A DNA stretch of 57,580 bases from Phycisphaeraceae bacterium (GTDB lineage: Bacteria > Planctomycetota > Phycisphaerae > Phycisphaerales > Zrk34), in contig JANQHK010000082.1 of the NCBI GenBank assembly GCA_028282685.1, positions 1 to 57,580 of the forward strand, written 5' to 3'. This document shows, one piece after another, positions 17,017-24,618 of this stretch; the first letter of the stretch is position 1; every line of letters begins with the position of its first letter. Made by a program: the position numbers and the translations under genes. The notes beneath the pieces are model-generated. The model was not told the DNA's origin. It saw only the letters and a list, made by a program, of their open reading frames with translations, and did not search any database.

Positions 17017-18207
17017 TCAATCCGGCGGCATCGGTTCGTTCAGTCGCCGTCGCACCTTCACGCGGAACCCGCCGGGGATATCCTTCTCCGTCGCCATGAC
17101 AATGTACCCTCCGCCGCAGCCGCTGGTCACCCGGCCGAAGCATTCGTACTCGGCCATGCGCGACTCGATTTCGTCGTTGGTGGTCAACGGCAGAATTTCA
17201 GCCCAGGCGTTGTGTGTGCCGGTCAACCCTTCGCCGAACTTTTTGATGTCTTTGTTGACGATTCCCTGCCAGCAGGTCTCGGCGGCAGCGGCGAGCATCT
17301 TCACCCCGTCCACCGTGATGTTCTGTTGAGTCAGCGGGTTGTAACCGTCCGGCCGCTCGAACAACTCCACCATCACGATCGACTGCTCCAGCCAGTCGCA
17401 GGTATCGTCATCGAGAATCGAATCGATTTTGCCGGGCCAGTACGCGCCTTTGTCGTAGTAAAGGCAATTGGCGCCGGGCAGCGTCAGGCCCAGGTGATCC
17501 TGCGAACCGGAAACGTACTTCGAGCCGGGCGGATTCTCGTAGCCGAACAGCAGCTTGGCCAGTTCGACCGGATCGTCGGCGAACAGACCGGACGGAGCGA
17601 CTTTTTTCCAGCATTCGCGCGTGCTGGTGGCCATGCCCGAGCGGAAGCTGAACTGCCGCGTGGGATGGATGTTCACCGTGACGACCGGACCCGGACAATA
17701 CTCGGAGACAAACGGCTGATCCAGCCAGCCCCCGGCCAAACAGATGCGATACGGCAGCGTGGTTTCCAGATCGTCGGTCACGGTTTGCTCCTTTCCGGAT
17801 TTCAGTGCCGTGGAGGAGCGGGCCGGAAGGCCCTCGGCGGGGGTGCGCGGCAGGACCTTCAGTTCCACGCCATATTTTTCGCACAGCGCTTTCTTTCCGT
17901 CGGTCACGCCGTCTTCATTGACGACGAAGTAATCGGGCTTGAGCTCGGCCATGTCCGGCTCGAAATCGAGCATGCCGGTTCCGGAACTGATGCGGGCATG
18001 GTGGACGTAGCGGATCGACTGCACGATGAACAGTCGCTCTTTCTCGTTGAACATGGTCCGGTGGTGCTTGAGGGCCTGGATGTTGGCATCGGACCCGACG
18101 CAGACGTGGAGGTCGCCGAACCGGGCGGCGGTGCGAAAAAACTCCACGTGCCCGCCATGCAGCAGGTCATAACAGCCGCTGACAAGCACCTTTTTCCCGT
18201 TACGCAT
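17017..18207 (-). CDS. Fused cytidylyltransferase-like and GHMP-type sugar kinase protein
   Basis: A 396-residue protein with two enzyme modules. Residues about 1-140 form an HIGH-type nucleotidylyltransferase (VSGCYDLLHGGHVEFFRTA, the HxGH box as HGGH). Residues about 150-396 look like a GHMP kinase of the heptose-7-phosphate kinase/L-fucokinase kind: PYRICLAGGWLDQP (N-terminal motif), FRSGMATSTRE in the phosphate-loop position, SGSQDHLGL, and the C-terminal glycine motif TSGCGGGYIVMATEKD. The natural reading is that one chain phosphorylates a sugar at C1 and then couples the phosphate to a nucleotide. The ATG at 18207 has AGGAG 9 bp upstream; earlier codons lack similarity. It is transcribed divergently from the GDP-mannose 3,5-epimerase gene. 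The order is nucleotidyltransferase then kinase, opposite to the kinase-first order of HldE. The substrate is unknown. Confidence 0.75.
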   Translation of the reverse strand: MRNGKKVLVSGCYDLLHGGHVEFFRTAARFGDLHVCVGSDANIQALKHHRTMFNEKERLFIVQSIRYVHHARISSGTGMLDFEPDMAELKPDYFVVNEDGVTDGKKALCEKYGVELKVLPRTPAEGLPARSSTALKSGKEQTVTDDLETTLPYRICLAGGWLDQPFVSEYCPGPVVTVNIHPTRQFSFRSGMATSTRECWKKVAPSGLFADDPVELAKLLFGYENPPGSKYVSGSQDHLGLTLPGANCLYYDKGAYWPGKIDSILDDDTCDWLEQSIVMVELFERPDGYNPLTQQNITVDGVKMLAAAAETCWQGIVNKDIKKFGEGLTGTHNAWAEILPLTTNDEIESRMAEYECFGRVTSGCGGGYIVMATEKDIPGGFRVKVRRRLNEPMPPD

Positions 18208-18461
18208 GGCAAGCCGCTCCTGCGGGATCGAACGAGGGATTCCAACGCCGTTAGGGAAACGAAAGAGTATGCCAAGGCCCCCGCCGACGCAAGACATCAC
18301 GGACCAACTTTTAACGCAATACGGGTGGAGAAAATCGGAATTTCAGCTTCCGTAGGCGTGACATATCTTCGCGTTGACGCTATGGTATTTCGGTTTCACG
18401 GCAGCCGAACCGATCGCCACGCCCGCCGTAAAGCCAAGACACACCGAAAGGAAGACCTCCG

Positions 18462-19475
18462 ATGAAGAAGGACGATCTGATTGTCATCACCGGCGCCGGT
18501 GGATTCATCGCCGGATCCCTGGTGCGTTACTTCACCGACAAGGGTTTCACCAACATCCGCGCCGTCGACATCAAGCCGATCGACCGGTGGTATCAGACCA
18601 CCGAAGGCGTGGAGAACGTGGCCGACTGCGATCTGGACCTCCGCGAAAACTGCTACCGGGTCGCCGAAGGCGCCAGGGAAATTTACAACCTCGCGGCCAA
18701 CATGGGCGGCATGGGTTTCATCGAGAACAACAAGGCCGAGTGCATGATCACCGTTCTGATCAACACGCACATGCTCATGGCCGCACGCGACACCGCGCCC
18801 GATCTCGAGCGCTTCTTCTACTCCTCCTCCGCCTGCGCCTACAACCTGAAGATGCAGGAGCAATCGGACGTCACCGCCCTGAAGGAATCCGACGCCTACC
18901 CCGCCTACGCCGAGGACGGCTACGGCTGGGAAAAATTGTTCAGCGAACGCATGTGCCGCCACTTCATGGAAGACTACGGCATCCAGACGCGCGTCGCACG
19001 ATTCCATAACGTCTACGGTCCGTACGGCACGTGGGACGGCGGCCGGGAAAAAGCTCCCGCCGCCATCTGCCGCAAGGTCATCGACGCCATCGAAACCGGC
19101 TCCGGTGAAATCGAAATCTGGGGCGACGGAGAACAGACCCGTTCGTTCATGTACATCGACGATTGCGTCAAGGGGATCGACATGATCACCCACAGCGACA
19201 ACATCCTCGAACCGATCAACCTCGGCTCCAGCGAATTGATCTCCATCAACAAGCTGACCAAACTGGCCGAGGGCTACGGCGGCGTCACGCTGAAACGCAA
19301 CTACAAGCTCGATGCCCCCCAGGGCGTGAAGGGCCGAAACTCCGACAACACACTCATCAAGCAGAAGCTCAACTGGGAACCCGATACCCCGTTCGCCGAA
19401 GGCCTGGAAAAAACCTACCACTGGATCAGAGAACAGTACCTGGCCCGAAAGGCCGGTCAGGTCGTCGTCGAATAA
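18462..19475 (+). CDS. GDP-D-mannose 3',5'-epimerase-like protein
   Basis: A 337-residue extended SDR. The Rossmann motif is ITGAGGFIAGSLVRYF; the diagnostic NLAANMGGMGFIENNKAE matches the hallmark of GDP-mannose 3',5'-epimerases of plants and bacteria. The active site shows YSSSACAYNLKMQ and the YxxxK as DGYGWEKLFSERM. RFHNVYGPYGTWDGGREKAPAA and IWGDGEQTRSFMYIDDC are also typical. The enzyme would convert GDP-mannose to GDP-L-galactose or GDP-L-gulose for polysaccharide synthesis. A GAAGGAAGACCTCCG stretch precedes the ATG, giving a good ribosome-binding site. It sits beside a nucleotidyltransferase-kinase fusion and two further epimerases. A strong terminator lies 103 bp downstream. Confidence 0.9.
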   Translation: MKKDDLIVITGAGGFIAGSLVRYFTDKGFTNIRAVDIKPIDRWYQTTEGVENVADCDLDLRENCYRVAEGAREIYNLAANMGGMGFIENNKAECMITVLINTHMLMAARDTAPDLERFFYSSSACAYNLKMQEQSDVTALKESDAYPAYAEDGYGWEKLFSERMCRHFMEDYGIQTRVARFHNVYGPYGTWDGGREKAPAAICRKVIDAIETGSGEIEIWGDGEQTRSFMYIDDCVKGIDMITHSDNILEPINLGSSELISINKLTKLAEGYGGVTLKRNYKLDAPQGVKGRNSDNTLIKQKLNWEPDTPFAEGLEKTYHWIREQYLARKAGQVVVE

Positions 19476-19487
19476 TCACCCATATAG

Positions 19488-19506
19488 CCGGTTTAGAATA
19501 AACCGG
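19488..19506. repeat. Perfect hairpin after the GDP-mannose epimerase gene
   Basis: CCGGTTTA-GAA-TAAACCGG forms an 8-bp stem with a 3-base loop, 13 bp after the stop. A degenerate second version (GCGGTTTAGCGATAGCCGG) follows at 19542-19560. There is no T-run, so it is not itself a terminator. Confidence 0.5.
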
Positions 19507-19577
19507 AGTGAATGGCGGTCTTGAATCAACCCGAGTGCACAGCGGTTTAGCGATAGCCGGATCACATTGAATCCAAG

Positions 19578-19602
19578 CCCCCGCCTTCAGGCGGGGGTTT
19601 TT
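19578..19602 (+). terminator. Intrinsic terminator, REP-like in sequence
   Basis: CCCCCGCC-TTCA-GGCGGGGG followed by TTTTT: a strong rho-independent terminator for the epimerase gene. The flank and core (CCAAGCCCC, then a stem with loop TTCA, then GGGG and TT) strongly resemble the right-hand REP of the RAYT element at 55913-55941. Confidence 0.88.
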
Positions 19603-19627
19603 CTCGCGCCGATGTTAAAATGCCCGC

Positions 19628-20293
19628 ATGCCGAATCCCACCCAACCGCTGGATTTCGTTGAACTGTCACCCGATCGGATGATCGAAACATCGCGCGCGT
19701 TTTACCAGACGATGAAACGTCGGCGGACCGTGCGCGATTTCGACAGCCGCCCCGTCCCCGCCGAGGTGATCGAAAACGCCATCCGTGCCGCCGGCACCGC
19801 ACCCAACGGAGCGAACATTCAGCCGTGGCATTTCGTGGTTGTCACCGATACGCAAACGAAACGGCGCATTCGCACCGCCGCGGAGCAGATCGAGAAAGCG
19901 TTCTACGAAAAGCGCGCATCCGAGGAATGGCTCAACGATCTCGAACCGCTGGGAACCGATCACCGCAAGCCCTTTCTCGAAACGGCCCCCTGCCTGATCG
20001 CCGTGTTCGCCCAAAAATACACCGTCGACGAACGGGGAGAGAAACACAACACCTACTTTCCGATTGAATCGACGGGACTTGCCACGGGCGTCCTCATCAC
20101 CGCCCTGCACACCGCCGGGCTGGCCACACTGACCTACACGCCCAGTCCGATGAAATTCCTCGGCGAACTGCTCGACCGCCCCGCCGAGGATCGGCCGTAC
20201 ATGTTGATCGTCACGGGGTACCCTGCGCCCGATGCGACCGTTCCGGTGATCGAGAAGAAGCCGCTTGACCGGATCGCCACGTTCATCGATTGA
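19628..20293 (+). CDS. Nitroreductase-family flavoprotein, iodotyrosine deiodinase-like
   Basis: A 221-residue FMN-dependent oxidoreductase of the nitroreductase superfamily. FMN contacts are visible as RRTVRDFDSRPVP (RRSxRxF type) near residues 31-43 and APNGANIQPWHFVVV. The internal lid region EKAFYEKRASEEWLNDLEPL followed by GTDHRKPFLETAPCLI closely matches the iodotyrosine deiodinase subgroup, which also has bacterial members. The C-terminal half has ESTGLATGVLITALHTAGL and GYP. Deiodinase or dehalogenase activity is inferred from subgroup resemblance only; reduction of other halogenated or nitro aromatics is equally possible. It starts 26 bp after a terminator and stands alone, 92 bp before the deacetylase gene. 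Confidence 0.87.
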   Translation: MPNPTQPLDFVELSPDRMIETSRAFYQTMKRRRTVRDFDSRPVPAEVIENAIRAAGTAPNGANIQPWHFVVVTDTQTKRRIRTAAEQIEKAFYEKRASEEWLNDLEPLGTDHRKPFLETAPCLIAVFAQKYTVDERGEKHNTYFPIESTGLATGVLITALHTAGLATLTYTPSPMKFLGELLDRPAEDRPYMLIVTGYPAPDATVPVIEKKPLDRIATFID

Positions 20294-20385
20294 AAATGCA
20301 GGACCGCGTCAGGTCGCAGGTTCTCGGACGCTGAGCCATCCGTTCAATGCGGCAGCGGCAATTTGGTCGAAGATCATGACGTGCC

Positions 20386-21330
20386 ATGACTGCCATTTCC
20401 ACGCCCATTCCGGATACCGTCGCCGAGCCCGACACCGCGACCGAGGTCGACGCCGCCGCTCTCGCCCAGCCGCCCTGCCTGGTCAGTTTCGATGTCGAGA
20501 CCTACTTCCAGGTTGAAAACGCCAACGGGATCGTCGACAAAGCGCAGTGGGATCGGATGGATCCGCGCCTCGACGCCGTGACCGATCGCCTGCTGGCACT
20601 GCTCGATGAACATCGGTCGTCGGCGACGTTTTTCACGCTCGGCTGGGTGGCGCGGAAGCTGCCGCAGATCGTCCGACGCATCCACGCCGCCGGCCATGAA
20701 ATCGCCTGCCACGGCGATATGCACGATCGCCTGCACCGACTCGGCCCGGACGGTTTCCGCAAAGACCTGGCCAACGCGAAGAAAACACTGGAAGACCTGG
20801 TCGGCTCGCCGGTGCGCGGCTACCGCGCGCCGGTCTTCAGTATCGACCGCACAACGAGCTGGGCCATCGACATCCTTGCCGAGGCCGGCTTCTCGTACGA
20901 CTCATCGATCCAGCCGATCCGTCGCAGAGCATACGGCGTACCCGATGCGCCCGACACGCCCTTCCGCATCGTCGGCCCCGGCGGCAGCCAACTCATCGAA
21001 CTGCCCCTGCTCACGTGGAACGTGCTGGGCTATCGGATGCCCGTGGCCGGGGGAGGGTACTTTCGGTTGCTCCCCCTGCGTTTGATGCTCAACGGCATCG
21101 CGCAGATGAACCGCCGCGGCCTGCCGGCTGCGACCTACTTCCATCCCTGGGAGTTTGATCCGGATCAGCCCCGCCTGCCGATCAACGGCGTCAAACGTTT
21201 TCGTCATTACGTGGGTTTGAAAAAGACAACCCCCCGCCTGGCCGCACTGCTCGACCGCCACCGCTCCACCGCCTTCGCCGCCTGGCTGCAAACCCAGAAG
21301 ACGCAAACCTGGCCGGCGTTTGCGTTGTGA
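20386..21330 (+). CDS. Polysaccharide deacetylase of the exosortase-A (XrtA)-associated type
   Basis: A 314-residue NodB-fold (CE4) deacetylase. The metal and catalytic signatures are SFDVETYFQVEN (motif 1, DxE variant with Asp), HEIACHGDMHDRL (motif 2, HxxxH) and GYRAPVFSID (motif 3). The C-terminal extension with ATYFHPWEFDPDQPR is typical of the PEP-CTERM/XrtA-associated family with a DUF3473-like tail. It would N-deacetylate an exopolysaccharide or peptidoglycan-like substrate. The first 30 residues are low-complexity (Thr/Pro/Ala/Asp) with no clear signal peptide, so it may act in the cytoplasm as its family is usually drawn. The PEP-CTERM substrates in this window fit this context, but no exosortase is here. 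Confidence 0.9.
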   Translation: MTAISTPIPDTVAEPDTATEVDAAALAQPPCLVSFDVETYFQVENANGIVDKAQWDRMDPRLDAVTDRLLALLDEHRSSATFFTLGWVARKLPQIVRRIHAAGHEIACHGDMHDRLHRLGPDGFRKDLANAKKTLEDLVGSPVRGYRAPVFSIDRTTSWAIDILAEAGFSYDSSIQPIRRRAYGVPDAPDTPFRIVGPGGSQLIELPLLTWNVLGYRMPVAGGGYFRLLPLRLMLNGIAQMNRRGLPAATYFHPWEFDPDQPRLPINGVKRFRHYVGLKKTTPRLAALLDRHRSTAFAAWLQTQKTQTWPAFAL

Positions 21331-21364
21331 AAACGCGATCAGTCGCATCGCTAAATAACTCAAC

Positions 21365-21393
21365 TGTGAACTGGCAACGGGCAACGGGTTAAC
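21365..21393. repeat. TGGNAAC heptamer array over the murC stop codon
   Basis: Four tandem units read TGTGAAC, TGGCAAC, GGGCAAC and GGGTTAAC. The last unit contains the murC stop codon (TAA on the minus strand). Same family as the arrays at 10046-10096 and 54621-54644. Confidence 0.65.
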
Positions 21394-22798
21394 TTGTCTT
21401 CGCGAACCGATGCGCCACCTGCCAGACCGGCCCCGCGCCCATGACCACAAGCAAGTCGCCGGGCTGCGCGATCGTGCGCAGGTGTTCAACGATATCGTCG
21501 AAATCGTCGATGTGCTCGGCTTCGACATCGCGCGCCCGCAACCGGGCCACCAGGTCGGCGGCATTCACCGCCCGGCAGTCCTCTTCGCTGTCGCGCACGA
21601 AATAAATGTGCGGCACGATCACGCGGTCGGCCTCGGTGAAACTGGCGGCAAACTGATCCAATAAAAAACGCGTGCGCGAATGCTGGTGCGGTTGAAACAC
21701 ACAGATCAACCGGCCGGCTTTGCCTTCGTGCAGGTAATGCCGACGCAAGGCGCGCAGGGTGGTGTGGATTTCGGTGGGGTGGTGGCCGTAGTCGTCGATC
21801 ACCTCCACGCCGCGGACGTTGCCCAGCCGTTGCATGCGCCGGTCGAGCCCCCGGAAGGTTTGTAACGCATCACCAACGGCGTCCCATGCCGCGCCGAGCC
21901 GATGGGCGGTGACCGCAGCGACGGCGGTGTTGTACGCCATGTGCTCGCCCGGCATCGGAGAAGCGAATCGGCACACCGTTTCGCCGGCGCGCGAGATGGT
22001 AATCACATCCGCTTCACCGGGTTGACGCTCGGCATCCAGCGACCAGTCCGCATCCGGCGCATAGCCGATCGTTTGGACTTCGCACGCCACTCCCGCGGCC
22101 ACGGCGGTGCGATGCGTCGAATCGTGTCCGACCAGCAACGAACCGCCCGGCGCGGTCAACTGCGCAAAACGATTGAAGGCCTCGACCACCGCGTCGAGCG
22201 AGCCGTAGATATCCAGATGGTCGGCCTCGAGGTTGAGCACGACCGCATGCGTGGGATGGAAGTTGTGAAAGGAGCGGTCGTACTCGCAGGCCTCAGCGAT
22301 GAGCAGGTCATCGCGGCCGACCCGGCTGCCCCCGCCGATCTGCTCGCAGGTCGCCCCAACGATGAACGAAGGATCGAGCCCGGCTTGAATCAGCACGTGT
22401 GCGAGCATGGCGGTGGTGGTGGACTTGCCGTGGGTGCCGGCGATGGCCACGCCGGTCCGCCCCAGCATGAGCCGGCCGATCATGGCGGCGTACTTGACGG
22501 TCTCGATCCCCCGCCGCCGGGCTTCGGCCAGTTCCGGATGGTCGCCCTTCACGGCCGCGGAGTAGACCAACAGATCGCAGGGATCGGGCACGGTGTCGGC
22601 GGCCTGATGCAGCACGACGGGAATGCCATCGGCAATGAGCGCATCGGTAACGGGCGAAGCGGTCATATCCGAGCCGGTGCATTGCGCGCCGCGCGCACCG
22701 ACGATGCGCGCCAGCCCGCTCATCCCGCAGCCGCCGATACCGACAAAGTGCACGCGTTTGTTGATCGGATCGATTGGTGAAGATGCATGTTCTGTCAT
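21389..22798 (-). CDS. murC: UDP-N-acetylmuramate--L-alanine ligase
   Basis: A 469-residue Mur ligase that adds L-Ala to UDP-MurNAc with ATP in the cytoplasm, the first step of the peptidoglycan stem peptide. The N-terminal Rossmann-like domain has HFVGIGGCGMSGLARIV; the ATP-binding P-loop is GVAIAGTHGKSTTTAML; the central domain has AEACEYDRSFHNFHPTHAVVLNLEADHLD; the C-terminal domain has DDYGHHPTEIHTTLRAL and FQPHQHSRTRFLLDQF. All are typical MurC residues. The ATG at 22798 begins directly before the family N-terminus. It stands apart from any dcw cluster in this window, flanked by a deacetylase and a thioredoxin-like gene. Its presence argues that the organism makes peptidoglycan. Confidence 0.97.
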   Translation of the reverse strand: MTEHASSPIDPINKRVHFVGIGGCGMSGLARIVGARGAQCTGSDMTASPVTDALIADGIPVVLHQAADTVPDPCDLLVYSAAVKGDHPELAEARRRGIETVKYAAMIGRLMLGRTGVAIAGTHGKSTTTAMLAHVLIQAGLDPSFIVGATCEQIGGGSRVGRDDLLIAEACEYDRSFHNFHPTHAVVLNLEADHLDIYGSLDAVVEAFNRFAQLTAPGGSLLVGHDSTHRTAVAAGVACEVQTIGYAPDADWSLDAERQPGEADVITISRAGETVCRFASPMPGEHMAYNTAVAAVTAHRLGAAWDAVGDALQTFRGLDRRMQRLGNVRGVEVIDDYGHHPTEIHTTLRALRRHYLHEGKAGRLICVFQPHQHSRTRFLLDQFAASFTEADRVIVPHIYFVRDSEEDCRAVNAADLVARLRARDVEAEHIDDFDDIVEHLRTIAQPGDLLVVMGAGPVWQVAHRFAKTS

Positions 22799-22865
22799 AC
22801 CCGGCCTATCGGCGAAGTGGATGGCGGGGTACCAGTTTAACGCATGACGCCGGGGCCGGCTGGCT

Positions 22866-23201
22866 TCATTGGCCGTTATTCCACGCCTCGGCCATGGCAT
22901 CGGCGGTGATGTCGAAATGGCTGGCGTGCCAGAGGACCCGGCCGTCGCGCACCAGCATCAACTGCGGGCTCTGGTGGGTGATTTGGGTCCGCTCGGCGAC
23001 GTGGTTGGAGACCGGTCGGTGGGTCTGCACGACCACCATGGCCGCCGGTTGATCGGGGTGTTGTTCGAGATGATCCCGTACCTGATCCAAGGCCTGCGCG
23101 GAAACCGGGCAGGTGGCCGAATGCTTGAAAACCCACGCCGGCATGCCGCCGCTGAGCAGGGCGTCGGCTTCGGTACAATCTTCCAGGGCTTGCATGGGCA
23201 T
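22866..23201 (-). CDS. YtxJ-like monothiol bacilliredoxin
   Basis: A 111-residue thioredoxin-fold protein of the YtxJ/DUF2847 family. The segments VFKHSATCPVSAQALDQV (redox Cys in a monothiol CPVS context), VQTHRPVSNHVAERTQITHQ and SPQLMLVRDGRVLWHASH match the family closely. In Bacillus the homologue takes part in bacillithiol-dependent redox control (BrxC). Homologues occur in phyla that use bacillithiol or a related thiol, so a low-molecular-weight thiol pathway is implied but not shown. The ATG at 23201 is used; a TTG two codons earlier is possible. It lies 67 bp upstream of murC on the same strand. Confidence 0.88.
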   Translation of the reverse strand: MPMQALEDCTEADALLSGGMPAWVFKHSATCPVSAQALDQVRDHLEQHPDQPAAMVVVQTHRPVSNHVAERTQITHQSPQLMLVRDGRVLWHASHFDITADAMAEAWNNGQ

Positions 23202-23364
23202 GAGCAAAGTGTAGGCGGGCAGTGCATGCAGGTCGAACGCAAACCGTTGTATCGCCCTGAAAGATTGACCGTTATGTCCGAAATGGTCGTGTGGAAATGT
23301 TTCATCCTTGGCCTATACTAACCGACCTTGCCACCCTTAACGGATTCATAGAAAGGCCATCGAC

Positions 23365-24531
23365 ATGCACGAGCTGATCGCCCCGCACGGCGGAAAATTG
23401 ATTGACCGTTTCACCAAGCAGCCCGATGCACTGCGCCAGAAGGCCGCGGCGCTGCCGAAGATTACCCTCTCGGCGAAGCAGGCCTGCGACCTGGAGATGA
23501 TCGCCATCGGCGCGTTCAGCCCGCTGACCGGTTTTGTCAACCGGGCCGACTTTGAATCGATCTGCAAAACGATGCACCTGGCCGACGGCGCGGTCTGGCC
23601 GATCCCGATCACCCTGGCGGTCGACGAGGAGACGAAATCGCAATTGTCCGAAGGCGGACAGGCCGCGTTGCACCACACCGACGGAACCCTGCTGGCCGTG
23701 ATTCAGATCGAGCAGATCTATCCGCACGATAAGAAACTGGAGATTCCAAACGTCTTCGGCACCGAGGATCCGGAGCACCCGGGAGTCAAGGCGGTGCTGG
23801 AGGAAGGCGACTGGTGCGTCGGCGGGCCGATCGAGGTCATCACCGTCACTCCGGGCAAAGAACCGGGCGAGCAGTTCACCGAATATCGGCTCACCCCGGC
23901 GCAGACGCGCGCCGCTTTCCAGGAAAAGGGCTGGAAAACCGTCAGCGCGTTCCAGACGCGTAACCCGATCCACCGGGCTCACGAATACCTGTGCAAATGC
24001 GCCCAGGAGATTACGGACGGCCTGCTGATTCACCCGTTGGTCGGCGAGACCAAACCGGGCGACATCCCCGCCGAGGTGCGGATGGAATGCTACCGGACAA
24101 TCATCGAACATTACTTCCACCCGGATCATACGCTGCTGACGGTGATGCCGGCGGCGATGCGTTACGCCGGACCGCGCGAAGCGATCCAGCACGCCCTGAC
24201 GCGTCAGAACTACGGCATCAGCCACTTCATCGTGGGCCGGGATCACGCCGGGGTCGGCGATTACTACGGCACTTACGATGCCCAGAACATCTTCGATGAA
24301 TTCGACGACGGAGAAATCCAGGTCGAAATTCTCAAGTTCGAGCACGCCGCGTGGAGCCACCGGGCCCAGGGCATGGTCTCGGGCAAGACGTTCCCGAAGA
24401 TCAAGGGCGATCAGGTGTTCCTCTCGGGCACGAAGGTGCGCGAGTTGCTCAGTCAGGGCAAGCGTCCGCCGGCGGAGTTCAGTCGCCCCGAGGTGGCCGA
24501 CGTGTTGATCCAGTGGGCGCAGAGCGCCTGA
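23365..24531 (+). CDS. sat: Sulfate adenylyltransferase (ATP sulfurylase)
   Basis: A 388-residue single-chain ATP sulfurylase that makes APS from sulfate and ATP in the cytoplasm for assimilation or, in reverse, dissimilatory sulfur metabolism. Family motifs: LSAKQACDLEMIAIGAFSPL near the N-terminus, FQTRNPIHRAHEYLCK (the QxRNP-HxxH nucleotide-binding motif), MRYAGPREAIQHALTRQNYG and FIVGRDHAGVGDYYG (GRDHAG). The length fits the prokaryotic Sat form without an APS-kinase domain. AAAGG precedes the ATG. No APS reductase, APS kinase or CysDN is adjacent, so its pathway partner must lie elsewhere. A bidirectional terminator follows. Confidence 0.96.
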   Translation: MHELIAPHGGKLIDRFTKQPDALRQKAAALPKITLSAKQACDLEMIAIGAFSPLTGFVNRADFESICKTMHLADGAVWPIPITLAVDEETKSQLSEGGQAALHHTDGTLLAVIQIEQIYPHDKKLEIPNVFGTEDPEHPGVKAVLEEGDWCVGGPIEVITVTPGKEPGEQFTEYRLTPAQTRAAFQEKGWKTVSAFQTRNPIHRAHEYLCKCAQEITDGLLIHPLVGETKPGDIPAEVRMECYRTIIEHYFHPDHTLLTVMPAAMRYAGPREAIQHALTRQNYGISHFIVGRDHAGVGDYYGTYDAQNIFDEFDDGEIQVEILKFEHAAWSHRAQGMVSGKTFPKIKGDQVFLSGTKVRELLSQGKRPPAEFSRPEVADVLIQWAQSA

Positions 24532-24559
24532 GTCCCTTCAGCCATTTCATGAAAAACCA

Positions 24560-24591
24560 CAAGGCCCGCCGCGAAGCGCCGGGCCTTGTTT
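24560..24591 (+). terminator. Bidirectional intrinsic terminator between sat and pseudopilin genes
   Basis: The stem CAAGGCCCG/CGGGCCTTG (24560-24568 with 24580-24588) is followed by TTT on the plus strand and by GTGGTTTTT on the minus strand. It can serve both convergent genes. Confidence 0.8.
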
Positions 24592-24618
24592 GATGCATTG
24601 GGATCGTGGCGTCAGGGC

